Positions 30,694 through 39,121 of a stretch of DNA of 58,990 bases are shown here, piece after piece. The position numbers were made by a program, and so were the translations under genes. The notes beneath the pieces are model-generated. The model made no database searches, was not told the origin of the DNA, and worked only from the letters and a program-made list of their open reading frames with translations. Location: assembly GCF_004348525.1 (NCBI RefSeq), contig NZ_SMKG01000017.1, positions 1-58,990 on the forward strand. The letters run 5' to 3'. Position 1 is the first letter of the stretch. Every line of letters begins with the position of its first letter. This DNA is from Micromonospora sp. 15K316. GTDB lineage: Bacteria; Actinomycetota; Actinomycetes; Mycobacteriales; Micromonosporaceae.

Positions 30694-32148
30694 TCAGCCC
30701 GCCAGGCCGAGCGCCTCCGCGGCCGCGCGGCCGTTCGCGTGGCTCGCCCCGTACGTGGTGACGAAGGCCCGCACGCCCGCCGGGCGCCACTGGGCGGGCC
30801 AGCCCATCTCGACCACCGTGACGGGATGCGCGGCGGCCAGCGCGGTGACCAGCTCCGGCCCCCCGGGGAGCTGGTGCAGGCGGCGGCCGACCAGCACGAT
30901 CGGCCGGTCACCGGCGAGCCGGCGCAGGCTCGCCGGGTCGGTCTCGCCCGCGACCACGCGGACCTCCTCGGTGTCGACCAGGTGTGGGCCGAGTCCCCAG
31001 GGCACCCGCCCCTCGGCGATTGTCGACGCGGAGTGCAGCTGTACCACCAGCGGCCGGCGCAGGTCGGTGAGCACCCCGTCGATCTTCACGGCCCGGCGCG
31101 CGGCCGCGTATCCCAGGTCGGTGCCGCCGCCGGTCGGGACGCGGGTCGCGGCCCGGGTCCAGGCGGCGAGCGTGGCGGCACGCCCGGCGGCCTCCTCGAC
31201 CCGGTCTCGTTCCAGCCGCCCGTCGCCGAGCGCCTCGACGATCGCGGTGGCGACCTGCTCGACGAGTTCGGCGTCGACCTTCGCGCCGATGCAGAGCAGG
31301 TCGGCGCCGGCGGCGAGGGCCCGTACGGCCGCCGGGCCGACGCCGCCGGCCGCGACCGAGGCGCCCTTCATCTCCAGCGCGTCGGTGATGACCGCGCCGG
31401 TGAAGCCGTACTCGGTCCGGAGCAGGTCGACCAGGACCTCACGGCTGAAGGTGGCCGGGCCGGAGCCGGTCAACGCCGGCACGCGGATGTGCGCGGTCAT
31501 GACGGCCTGGGCGCCCGCGGCGATCACGGCGGCGAACGGTGGCAGGTCACGGCGGCGCAGCACGTCGACAGGTACGTCGACAGTGGGCAGTTCGTGGTGC
31601 GAGTCCGCGACCGTGGCGCCGTGCCCCGGAAAGTGCTTGGCGCAGGCGGCCACCCCGACGGCTTGGAGCCCGGCCACGGCGGCGGCGGAGTGCGCCGCCA
31701 CCCGGAGCGGGTCGGCGCCGAAGGAGCGGGTGCCGATCACTGGGTTCTCGTCGGTGCTGTTCACGTCGACGGTGGGGGCGAGGTTGACGGTGATGCCGAG
31801 TTCCGCCAGTTCCGCGCCGATCGCCTCGTAGACCCGCCGGGTCAGCGCGACGTCGCCGATCGCGCCGAGGGCCGCGTTGCCCGGGTACGGGCTGCCGGTG
31901 GCGTGCGCCAGGCGGGTGACGTCGCCGCCCTCCTCGTCGATGGCGATCAGCACGTCCGCGCGCCCGGCGCGGAGCGCCGCGGTGGTCGCCGCGAGCTGCG
32001 CCGGGTCGGAGACGTTGGTGCCGAAGAGGGTGTGCCCGGCCAGCCCCTCGGCCAGCAGGTCGACCGCCCAGTCGGGCGGGACCGGCCCCGGGTACGCGGC
32101 CAGCAGCGTGCCGAGCGCGAGCCGGCGCAGTCCTGGATCCAGCCCCAC
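30694..32148 (-). CDS. Glycoside hydrolase family 3 protein (beta-N-acetylglucosaminidase-like, NagZ type)
   Basis: The GTG at 32148 has GGGGAG six bases upstream and gives 484 residues. The catalytic domain contains KHFPGHGATVADSHHELP, whose Asp-His dyad acts as acid/base in NagZ-type GH3 enzymes, and VITDALEMKG, with the nucleophile Asp. IDEEGGDVTRL is the family's substrate loop. A C-terminal ~150-residue part (from VLTDLRRPLVVQLHS) is an additional Rossmann-like domain. There is no signal peptide, so it is a cytoplasmic enzyme that removes GlcNAc from muropeptides or chitin fragments. It is divergent from a ROK regulator across 180 bp. Confidence 0.88.
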   Translation of the reverse strand: MGLDPGLRRLALGTLLAAYPGPVPPDWAVDLLAEGLAGHTLFGTNVSDPAQLAATTAALRAGRADVLIAIDEEGGDVTRLAHATGSPYPGNAALGAIGDVALTRRVYEAIGAELAELGITVNLAPTVDVNSTDENPVIGTRSFGADPLRVAAHSAAAVAGLQAVGVAACAKHFPGHGATVADSHHELPTVDVPVDVLRRRDLPPFAAVIAAGAQAVMTAHIRVPALTGSGPATFSREVLVDLLRTEYGFTGAVITDALEMKGASVAAGGVGPAAVRALAAGADLLCIGAKVDAELVEQVATAIVEALGDGRLERDRVEEAAGRAATLAAWTRAATRVPTGGGTDLGYAAARRAVKIDGVLTDLRRPLVVQLHSASTIAEGRVPWGLGPHLVDTEEVRVVAGETDPASLRRLAGDRPIVLVGRRLHQLPGGPELVTALAAAHPVTVVEMGWPAQWRPAGVRAFVTTYGASHANGRAAAEALGLAG

Positions 32149-32295
32149 AGATCTCCCCCTTCGGTGCCGTACGGCACGCATGTCGTACCTGGAGCTTCCG
32201 GCCGTCCCGCCCGCGCAGCCCTGCCGGGTCGACCGAGTACTCCGGGTCGGGGTGGCCGCTACGCTACGGCTACCCATTTCCAAGTCGGTTTACAG

Positions 32296-32312
32296 TTAGC
32301 AAACTTTACTAA
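32296..32312. promoter_or_regulatory. Palindromic operator, probable ROK binding site
   Basis: TTAG-C-AAA-C-TTT-A-CTAA is an imperfect 17-bp palindrome (14 of 17 positions symmetric), AT-rich in a GC-rich genome. It lies between the divergent GH3 and ROK genes and 16 bp before the ROK ATG. The form TTAGnAAAnTTTnCTAA resembles sites of ROK regulators. Confidence 0.6.
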
Positions 32313-32328
32313 ACCTTGAGGACGCGGC

Positions 32329-33504
32329 ATGAGTGCGACCCGGCTGCCCGGCACCCCCCGCCTGTTGCGGGCGCTCAACGACCGTGCGGCGCTGGAACTG
32401 CTGCTGGAGCGGGGCCCGCTGACCCGCGCCCGGCTCGGTGAACTGACCGGGCTGTCGAAGGTGACCGCCTCGCAGCTGGTCGAGCGGTTGGAGGAGCGCG
32501 GGCTGGTCACCCGGGTCGGCGAGCAGGCCGGCGGCCGGGGGCCGAACGCCCAGCTCTACGCCGTACGGCCGGGCAGCGCGCACGTGGTCGGCGTGGACGT
32601 CGGCCCGGACCGGGTGGTGGCCGCCTGCGCGGACATCACCGGCGCGGTCATCGGTCGGGTGGAGCAGTCCACCCGGGACACCGACGACCCGGTGGGTGTG
32701 GTGCACAACGCCGTCGTCCAGGCGGCCAGCAGCGCCCAGGCGCAGCTGTCGAGCGTGCGCCGGGTGGTGCTCGGCACGCCGGGCCTGGTCGACCCGGGCA
32801 CCGGGGACATCACCTTCGCGTTCAACCTGCCGCGCTGGCACCGCGGGCTGCTCGCCGCCCTGCGCGAGGACCTGCACACCCCGGTCGTCTTCGAGAACGA
32901 CGTGAACCTCGCTGCGGTCGCCGAGGCCCAGTCCGGCGCCGCCCAGGGCCTGTCGGACTTCGTCCTGGTGTGGGTCGGCGCGGGCGTCGGCCAGGCGATC
33001 ATGCTCGGCGGGCGGCTGCACCACGGCAGCAGCGGCGCGGCCGGCGAGATCGGTTACCTGCCGGTGCCCGGCGTTCCCATCCCGCGCGACGTCTCCCGTC
33101 GGGCCAAGCCCGCGTTCCAGCGGCTGGTCGACGCGGCGGCGGTCTGCGCCGTGGCCCGGGAGAACGGCTTCGTGGCCGACAACGCGACCGACGCGGTGCG
33201 CGCCGCGATCGACGCCGGCGCCGCGGGTGGCCCGGTGCTCGACGAACTGGCCCGCCGCCTCGCGCTCGGCGTGGCCAGCACCTGCGTGGTGCTCGACCCC
33301 CCGCTCGTCGTGCTCGCCGGTGAGGTCGGCCAGGCCGGCGGGTCGGCGCTCGCCGACCGGGTGCAGCAGGAGGTCGCGGAGATCTCGCTGGTGCGGCCCC
33401 GGGTGGTGCCGACCGGATTGACCGAGGAGCCGATCCTGCGGGGCGCCCTGCGCACCGCGCTGGACGCCGTCCGTGACGAGGTCTTCGGCTCCACGGTGGG
33501 CTGA
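32329..33504 (+). CDS. ROK family transcriptional regulator
   Basis: The 391-residue protein has an N-terminal winged helix (about 10-70: LTRARLGELTGLSKVTASQLVERLEERGL), then a ROK/sugar-kinase fold (VVGVDVGPDRVVAACADITG for the phosphate loop; GTPGLVDPGTGDITFAFNLP; FENDVNLAAVAEAQ with the catalytic-type Asp). The zinc motif CxCGxxGCxE, present in most ROK regulators after GYLPV, is absent; the segment is PVPGVPIPRDVSRRAKPAF. The metal-free version suggests a different sensing mode. It is divergent from the GH3 gene with a palindrome between them, consistent with control of glucosamine or cell-wall recycling. GAGGA precedes the ATG. Confidence 0.92.
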   Translation: MSATRLPGTPRLLRALNDRAALELLLERGPLTRARLGELTGLSKVTASQLVERLEERGLVTRVGEQAGGRGPNAQLYAVRPGSAHVVGVDVGPDRVVAACADITGAVIGRVEQSTRDTDDPVGVVHNAVVQAASSAQAQLSSVRRVVLGTPGLVDPGTGDITFAFNLPRWHRGLLAALREDLHTPVVFENDVNLAAVAEAQSGAAQGLSDFVLVWVGAGVGQAIMLGGRLHHGSSGAAGEIGYLPVPGVPIPRDVSRRAKPAFQRLVDAAAVCAVARENGFVADNATDAVRAAIDAGAAGGPVLDELARRLALGVASTCVVLDPPLVVLAGEVGQAGGSALADRVQQEVAEISLVRPRVVPTGLTEEPILRGALRTALDAVRDEVFGSTVG

Positions 33505-33510
33505 GCCGTT

Positions 33511-33548
33511 CCGGTGTGCCCCCACCCGCGCGGGTGGGGGCACACCGG
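33511..33548. terminator. Perfect palindromic terminator
   Basis: The 38-bp sequence is a perfect palindrome with 18-bp arms (33511-33528 with 33531-33548) and a minimal CG centre. It follows the ROK stop by 6 bp, with the convergent ABC permease gene on the other side. Confidence 0.85.
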
Positions 33549-33558
33549 CGTCCGTCAT

Positions 33559-33575
33559 GTGAAGGAATTCTTCAC
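33559..33575. repeat. Small inverted repeat GTGAAG-N5-CTTCAC
   Basis: GTGAAG and CTTCAC arms flank GAATT in a short AT-rich patch downstream of both convergent genes. A protein-binding or processing site is possible; the 6-bp arms are too short to be a strong terminator. Confidence 0.4.
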
Positions 33576-33633
33576 GATTCGCTCGGCACCTGCAAGACGT
33601 TGCCTCGCACCCGATGCCTCCCGCCACCGCAGC

Positions 33634-34644
33634 TCAGATGAGGTCCCGGCGGCGGAACACCAGGAACGCGGCGCCGGCCAGCACCCCGGTCAGGCCGATC
33701 AGGACGGCCAGCGCGGGCTGCCAGGTCAGGGCGTAGACGCGATCGCAGAAGCCGGCGGCCGTGGCGCAGGCGGAGGCGTCCCAGAACTCGACCCGGCCAC
33801 TGAGCCAGGCACCGACATGACTGGAGAGCATGAACCGCTCCGGATGGGTGGCGTCGACGATCTCCATCACCAGCCGGGCGCCGAGCTCCCAGACCACCAG
33901 GTACGCGGCCGCCGTGCCGAGCGCCGCCGACGTGTGCCGGCCGAGCGTGGCGAGCGCGAACCCGAGTACGGTGGCGAGCAGCACCAGCACCAACCCGCGC
34001 CCGTGCACGGCGCCGAGGTCACGCCAGAACGCGCCGTCGAGATGGCCGGGGAATCCCGCCGCCTGCCCGATCACCCAGAACGTGGCGAGGTACACCACCG
34101 AGGCGAGCAGCGACAACCCGAGCACGCCGCCGAGCAGCGTGCCCAGCTTCGCGCCGAGCACGGTCATCCGCCGCGGCCGCCAGAGCAGCAGGTTCACCAC
34201 GCCGCCCGAGTTGAGGTCGGCACCGATGTACGACGCCCCGACCAGGAACCCGAAGAGCACCAGGAAGGCGATCAGGAAGTACAGGAGCGACTCGGCCTGC
34301 TGCGAGAAGACGAACACCCCGGGGAGGAAGTCGGTCGCCACCGGAAGCCGCTCCTGGCGCACCGGATCGACCTCACCGCAGTCGGCCGGGAAGTACTCCT
34401 CCTCCGCGCCGGGCGGGAGGTTCCCGTTCACCCGGTCCACGCAACGCTGGTAGACGTCGTCCATCTGCCGTCGGGACTCGGCCGCCTGGGTACGGGCCTC
34501 GACCAGCTCGGCGGCGGTGGGCCGGTGCGAGCCGGCGAGGGTCGTCGACGCGGTGGCCCCGAAGGCCAGCACCAGCAGAACGATCATGAGCTGGACGAAG
34601 CGGCGGGCCCCCAGCCGCTCCAACTCGGCACGGACCAGCTTCAC
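33634..34644 (-). CDS. ABC-2 type transporter permease
   Basis: The 336-residue protein has a first helix near residues 18-40 and, after a 110-residue external loop, about five further helices, the layout of ABC-2 permeases with one large extracytoplasmic domain. It overlaps the ATPase gene by ATGA, so it is its membrane partner. The external loop contains two Cys residues (YQRCVDRV and FPADCGEVD). The exported substrate is unknown; a lipid, peptide or antibiotic is typical. It ends with VFRRRDLI. Confidence 0.88.
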   Translation of the reverse strand: MKLVRAELERLGARRFVQLMIVLLVLAFGATASTTLAGSHRPTAAELVEARTQAAESRRQMDDVYQRCVDRVNGNLPPGAEEEYFPADCGEVDPVRQERLPVATDFLPGVFVFSQQAESLLYFLIAFLVLFGFLVGASYIGADLNSGGVVNLLLWRPRRMTVLGAKLGTLLGGVLGLSLLASVVYLATFWVIGQAAGFPGHLDGAFWRDLGAVHGRGLVLVLLATVLGFALATLGRHTSAALGTAAAYLVVWELGARLVMEIVDATHPERFMLSSHVGAWLSGRVEFWDASACATAAGFCDRVYALTWQPALAVLIGLTGVLAGAAFLVFRRRDLI

Positions 34645-35648
34645 GCGTCGTCTCCTCTGCCTTCGCCGACCCCGGCGTCCAGCTCGATCACCCGGTCATG
34701 CGGACCCGGATCGACCTGACGGGGCACCTGCGGCTGCGGGCCCTCGCCGGTCAGCTCCAAAAAGACGCTCTCCAGGTCGGGCCGGAGCGCGGTCAGCTCG
34801 CGGACCCACAACCCCTGCTCACCGAGGAGCCGGCTGATCGTCGTCGGATCGCCCACCTGACCGACCACCAGGTGGTCGGGGTGCACGTCCACCGGCAGCC
34901 CGCCGGCGCGCAGCAGCTCCGCGGCGCGCTCCGGCTCGGCGACCCGGACCAGGAACTCGTGCTGGTCGAAGCCGGCGAGCACCTCGTCCACCCGGCCCGC
35001 CGCCACCCGTCGGCCCCGCGAGATGATCGTGACGTGGTCGCAGATCAGCTGGATCTCGGCGAGGATGTGGCTGGAGATCAGCACGGTCACCCCGCCGTCG
35101 GCCAGCGACCGCATCAGATCCCGCATCTCCCGGATGCCGGCCGGGTCGAGGCCGTTGGCCGGCTCGTCCAGGATGAGCAGCTCCGGGTTCTTGAGCAGCG
35201 CCGAGGCCACGGCCAGCCGCTGCTTCATGCCGAGCGAGTAGCCCTTCACCCGCTCGTCACCCCGGTCCTGCAGACCCACCTGCGCCAGCACCTCGTCCAC
35301 CCGGCTCACCGGCACGCCACCGGCGAGGGCGAGCAGCCGCAGCGTCCGGTAGCCGGTGAAGTTGCCGAAGAACTGCGGGCTCTCCACGATCGCGCCGACC
35401 CGCCCGGCCACCTGCGACAGGTGCGTGGGGGACGGGGCCCCGAGCACGTTCATCCACCCGCCGTCGGCGCGGACCAACCCGAGGAGGGCACGCAGGGTGG
35501 TGGTCTTGCCCGATCCGTTCGGGCCGAGGAAGCCGTGGACCTCACCCGCGCCGACGGTCAGGTCGAAGCCGTCCACGGCCACCCGGCGGCCGTTGCGCAC
35601 GCTGTTGAAGGTCTTGCGCAGACCCTCGATCTCGATGACCGCGCTCAT
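34641..35648 (-). CDS. ABC transporter ATP-binding protein
   Basis: From the ATG at 35648 the protein has 335 residues. Walker A is GPNGSGKTT, the signature is YSLGMKQRLA (as in DrrA/BcrA-type exporters), Walker B is LLILDEPANGLDP, and the switch His is in ISSHILAEI. The C-terminal ~100 residues form the extra DrrA-type domain (VRVAEPERAAELLRAGGLPVDV...). These features place it in the drug- or lipid-export subfamily. It overlaps the permease gene by 4 bp. The neighbouring gene at 35780 is divergent and unrelated. Confidence 0.92.
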   Translation of the reverse strand: MSAVIEIEGLRKTFNSVRNGRRVAVDGFDLTVGAGEVHGFLGPNGSGKTTTLRALLGLVRADGGWMNVLGAPSPTHLSQVAGRVGAIVESPQFFGNFTGYRTLRLLALAGGVPVSRVDEVLAQVGLQDRGDERVKGYSLGMKQRLAVASALLKNPELLILDEPANGLDPAGIREMRDLMRSLADGGVTVLISSHILAEIQLICDHVTIISRGRRVAAGRVDEVLAGFDQHEFLVRVAEPERAAELLRAGGLPVDVHPDHLVVGQVGDPTTISRLLGEQGLWVRELTALRPDLESVFLELTGEGPQPQVPRQVDPGPHDRVIELDAGVGEGRGDDA

Positions 35649-35779
35649 CCGCGCGGTTTCCTGCTTCGAGCCGGCATCGACCGTCCTTCGACATCGGTGA
35701 CCAACGACACGGCGTCCCACCCTAGAACCGGTCGGCCGCCCGTGGGGGGCGCCACGTCCCTGCGTGGTTGGATGGACGG

Positions 35780-36622
35780 GTGACTGGTGACCTGATCCCC
35801 GGCGCTGTCGGCGCCACCCCCGCCGCCGCTCCCGTGGACCCGGATCTGGTGGTCAGCCTCGACGGCGTCGGCGTCCGTCGCTCCGGCACCGCGCTGGTGC
35901 AGGATCTGACCTGGCGGGTCGAGCTGGACGAGCGGTGGGTGGTGCTCGGCCCGAACGGGGCCGGCAAGACGACCCTGCTCAACCTCGCGTCCGGTCGGCT
36001 GCACCCGACCAACGGCACCGCCCACGTGCTCGGTGAGCGCATCGGCCGGACCGACGTCAACGAACTGCGCACCCGCATCGGCCTCACCACCGCCGCCGTG
36101 GCCGAGCGCGTACCGGCCGACGAGCGGGTCAGCGACGTGGTCGTCACCGCCGCCTGGTCGGTGGTCGGCCGGTGGCGGGAGAGCTACGACCGCACCGACG
36201 AGGCCCGCGCTCGCGCGCTGCTCGGGCAGCTCGGCGTGGGTGGACTCGCCGACCGCGCGTACGGCACCCTCTCCGACGGCGAGCGCAAGCGGGTGCAGAT
36301 CGCCCGCGCACTGATGACCGACCCGGAGCTGCTGCTGCTCGACGAGCCGGCCGCCGGGCTCGACCTGGGCGGGCGCGAGGATCTGGTCGCGCGCCTCTCC
36401 GAGCTGGCGTACGACCCGGACGCCCCGGCGATGGTGCTGGTCACGCACCACGTCGAGGAGATCCCGCCGGGCTTCACCCACGCGCTGCTGCTGCGCGAGG
36501 GGACCGTGGTGGCGCAGGGACTGATCGAGGAGACGCTGACCGGCGACAACCTCTCCAAGACCTTCGGCCTGCCGCTGATCGTCCAGCGCTCCGGAGATCG
36601 CTACACCGCCCGCGCCGCCTGA
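35780..36622 (+). CDS. Stand-alone ABC ATPase (YlmA/ModF-like)
   Basis: The likely start is the GTG at 35780 (280 residues). Walker A is GPNGAGKTT, the signature is LSDGERKR (instead of LSGGQ), Walker B is LLLLDEPAAGLD and the switch His is in VTHHVEEI. A helical insert (AAWSVVGRWRESYDRTDEARARAL) is typical of YlmA-type and ModF-type ATPases. There is no membrane protein beside it, so the partner is elsewhere or the protein acts without one. It runs parallel to the ribokinase gene, 41 bp upstream. Confidence 0.86.
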   Translation: MTGDLIPGAVGATPAAAPVDPDLVVSLDGVGVRRSGTALVQDLTWRVELDERWVVLGPNGAGKTTLLNLASGRLHPTNGTAHVLGERIGRTDVNELRTRIGLTTAAVAERVPADERVSDVVVTAAWSVVGRWRESYDRTDEARARALLGQLGVGGLADRAYGTLSDGERKRVQIARALMTDPELLLLDEPAAGLDLGGREDLVARLSELAYDPDAPAMVLVTHHVEEIPPGFTHALLLREGTVVAQGLIEETLTGDNLSKTFGLPLIVQRSGDRYTARAA

Positions 36623-36663
36623 CGGCCGCCCCGCATCCCGCCGAGTCGAGACAGGAGGCGCCG

Positions 36664-37560
36664 GTGGCGCAGACCCGGGTGGCCGTCGTGGGCAGCGCGA
36701 ACATGGACCTGGTCGCGATGGCTCCGGCCCTGCCCCGGACTGGGGAGACCACGCTCGGCACCGACTTCGTGATGGTGCCGGGCGGAAAGGGCGCCAACCA
36801 GGCGATCGCCGCCGCCCGCGCGGGCGCGTCCTGCGCCTTCCTCGGCGCGATCGGCTCCGACTCGTTCGGGGTGACGCTGAAGGCGCGGATCAGAGCGGCC
36901 GGTGTGGACACCGCGCACCTGCGGGTGGTCTACGGCACCTCCGGTGTCGCGCTGGTGATGGTCAACGCCGAGGGTGAGAACGCGATCCTGGTGACCCCGG
37001 GCGCCAACGGCGCGCTGACGAGCCTCACCGAGGAGGAGCTGAACACCGTACGCGCCGCCGACGTGCTGGTGGCCCAGCTGGAGATCCCGGTGGAGACGGT
37101 GACCGAGGCGGCGGTGGTCGCCCGCGCCGCCGGCACCCGGGTCGTCCTCAACGCCGCCCCGGCCCGGCCCCTGCCCGACGAGCTGCTGGCCGCCGTGGAC
37201 GTGCTGGTGGTGAACGAACGCGAGGCGCACGCGCTGACCGGACGGGGCCGGGAGGCGCCGCAGGCGTTGCTGGAGCTCACGCCCCGGGCGGTGCTCACCC
37301 TCGGTGCCGAGGGCGTCTGGTACGGCGACCGGGACGGCGCGGACGTGCACGTACCCCCGGTCAAGGTGGAGACCGTGGACTCGACGGCCGCCGGTGACGC
37401 CTTCACCGCGGCGCTGGCCGTGGGCTGGGGCGAGGGGCGGGACCTGGTGGACGCCGTGCGGTGGGCGGCGGCGGCCGGGGCGGCGTGCGCCCGCCGGCTC
37501 GGCGCCTCCGTGGCGCTGCCGTACCGGGCCGAGATCGACGAGCTCTACGCCTCGGCCTGA
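36664..37560 (+). CDS. rbsK: Ribokinase (PfkB family)
   Basis: From the GTG at 36664, with GGAGG close upstream, the protein has 298 residues. The PfkB signature PGGKGANQAIAAARAG is near residue 40, and VDSTAAGDAFTAALAVG near 240 holds the catalytic Asp and anion hole. The N-terminal NMDLV matches ribokinases rather than fructokinases. It phosphorylates D-ribose to ribose 5-phosphate. No ribose transporter or RbsR adjoins, so the supply is unclear (nucleoside salvage is possible). Its last 16 bp overlap the convergent GlxA-type regulator gene. Confidence 0.92.
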   Translation: MAQTRVAVVGSANMDLVAMAPALPRTGETTLGTDFVMVPGGKGANQAIAAARAGASCAFLGAIGSDSFGVTLKARIRAAGVDTAHLRVVYGTSGVALVMVNAEGENAILVTPGANGALTSLTEEELNTVRAADVLVAQLEIPVETVTEAAVVARAAGTRVVLNAAPARPLPDELLAAVDVLVVNEREAHALTGRGREAPQALLELTPRAVLTLGAEGVWYGDRDGADVHVPPVKVETVDSTAAGDAFTAALAVGWGEGRDLVDAVRWAAAAGAACARRLGASVALPYRAEIDELYASA

Positions 37561-38528
37561 GCCCGGTCGCCGTCGCGCGACGGGTCGGCGACGGCGCGGA
37601 ACGCCCGCCGGTACGCCGACGGTGAGGTACGCATGGCCCGGCCGAAGTGGTGGCGGTAGGTGACCGGGGAGTCGAAACCCACCGCGCCGGCGATCTCCTC
37701 GACCGGCGCGTCCGTCGTCTCGAGCAGCGCCAGGCTGGCCCGGACCCGCTGGTCGATCAACCACCGGATGGGGCTCGTCCCGGTGGCCCGCGCGAAGTGC
37801 CGCAGGTAGCTGCGGGCCGACATGTGCGCCTGACCAGCCAGCCGGGCGACGGTCAGCGGCTCGCTCAGGTGCGCCAGCGCCCAGCCGAGGCTGGCGGCGA
37901 TCCGGTCGTCACCCGGGTCGCGCGGCACCGGCGCCTCGATGAACTGGGCCTGCCCGCCGTCGCGGTGGGGAGGGATGACGAGCCGGCGGGCGACCGCGTT
38001 GGCGACCGCCGCGCCGTGGTCGAGCCGGACCAGGTGCACGCAGAGGTCCAGGCCGGCCGCGCTGCCGGCGCTGGTGAGCAGGTCACCCTCGTCGAGGTAG
38101 AGCACGTCCGGACGCACCTGGACGGTCGGGTACCGGCGGGCGAGCAGATCCGCGTACCGCCAGTGGGTGGTGGCCCGCCGCCCGTCGAGCAGGCCGGCAC
38201 CGGCCAGCGCGAACGCGCCCGAGCAGATCGACACGATCCGGGCGCCCCGCCGGTGCGCCCGGCGCAGCGCGGCGACCAGCTCCGGTGACGGGTCCGCGGT
38301 CACGTCCGGTACCCCGGGCACGATCACCGTGCGCGCCCGTGCCAGCACGTCCAGGCCGTACGGGGTGTGCAGAGCGGCCCCGCCGACCACCGGCACCGGG
38401 CCGGGCCGTTCGGCGCAGACCCGCAGGTCGTACCAGTCGACGTCGAGTTCGGGTCTGGGCAGCCCGAACACCTCCGTCACGATCCCCGTCTCGAAGACCG
38501 ACATACCCGGGTACGCGAGGACGGCCAC
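37545..38528 (-). CDS. GlxA-type AraC family transcriptional regulator (DJ-1/PfpI domain)
   Basis: The 327-residue protein has an N-terminal DJ-1/PfpI domain (about 1-185) with SICSGAFALAGAGLLDGRRATTHW, in which the nucleophile-elbow Cys is retained, and a C-terminal double AraC helix-turn-helix (about 215-305: LTVARLAGQAHMSARSYLRHFARATGTSP and VEEIAGAVGFDSPVTYRHHFGRAMRTSP). Members such as GlxA, FtrA and CdhR regulate metabolism after binding small amines or amidases. The GTG start at 38528 has GGAGCGGAGT upstream. It is divergent from a rhodanese gene, its likely target. Confidence 0.92.
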   Translation of the reverse strand: MAVLAYPGMSVFETGIVTEVFGLPRPELDVDWYDLRVCAERPGPVPVVGGAALHTPYGLDVLARARTVIVPGVPDVTADPSPELVAALRRAHRRGARIVSICSGAFALAGAGLLDGRRATTHWRYADLLARRYPTVQVRPDVLYLDEGDLLTSAGSAAGLDLCVHLVRLDHGAAVANAVARRLVIPPHRDGGQAQFIEAPVPRDPGDDRIAASLGWALAHLSEPLTVARLAGQAHMSARSYLRHFARATGTSPIRWLIDQRVRASLALLETTDAPVEEIAGAVGFDSPVTYRHHFGRAMRTSPSAYRRAFRAVADPSRDGDRAQAEA

Positions 38529-38662
38529 ACTCCGCTCCCGCGTCGCCGTCGGGCTCGCGGCGGGCCGGATCGGGACGGAGGAGCGAACTATGGCGGGATG
38601 TTGACGCAGGACGGCGTTCTCGCCACTCGTCCCGTGTGCCGTCCACGCGCAGGATCGGTGTC

Positions 38663-39121
38663 ATGACGAACACCTTCGCCGTGCCGGCGGCCGATCCGGT
38701 CGCCGCCACCACCCACTTCCTCGCCCGGCTGAGCTTCGAGACCGATGTCAGCGACGTGTACGCGGACCTCACCGCCGGGGTCCCCGGCCTGGTGGTGGTC
38801 GACTCCCGAGGGACGGCCGCGTGGGAGCAGGGGCATCTGCCGGGCGCCGTGCACCTGCCGACCGCCGAGATCGCCACGCTCGCGGCCGAGGTCGTTCCGG
38901 GCGGCTCCACGGTCGTCACCTACTGCTGGGGCCCCGGCTGCAACGGCGCCACCCGCGCCGCCCTGGAGTTCGCGCGGCTCGGCCGGCCGGTCAAGGAGAT
39001 GCTCGGTGGGTACGAGTACTGGGTGCGGGAGGGGCTGCCGGTGGTGACGAGCACCGGGCTGACCCGGCGGCCCGCCGACGAGCTGACCGCGCCCCGCTCC
39101 ACCATCAGCTGCGACTGCTAG
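38663..39121 (+). CDS. Rhodanese domain protein
   Basis: The ATG at 38663 gives 152 residues. An N-terminal helix leads to the rhodanese fold: VVVDSRGTAAWEQGHLPGAVHLP, the family's substrate-binding and HLPGA signature. The active-site loop is TYCWGPGCNGATRAA, whose first Cys is the persulfide nucleophile. The C-terminus adds STISCDC with two further Cys. Such single-domain rhodaneses transfer sulfane sulfur or sequester thiols, and may be controlled by the neighbouring divergent GlxA-type regulator. It ends in a 4-bp overlap with the convergent helical protein gene. Confidence 0.9.
   Translation: MTNTFAVPAADPVAATTHFLARLSFETDVSDVYADLTAGVPGLVVVDSRGTAAWEQGHLPGAVHLPTAEIATLAAEVVPGGSTVVTYCWGPGCNGATRAALEFARLGRPVKEMLGGYEYWVREGLPVVTSTGLTRRPADELTAPRSTISCDC

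Noticed and set aside
33559..33575. A CRP/GlxR-type site (TGTGA-N6-TCACA)
   Set aside because: The spacer is 9 bp rather than 6 and the right end reads TCACG, so it does not fit.
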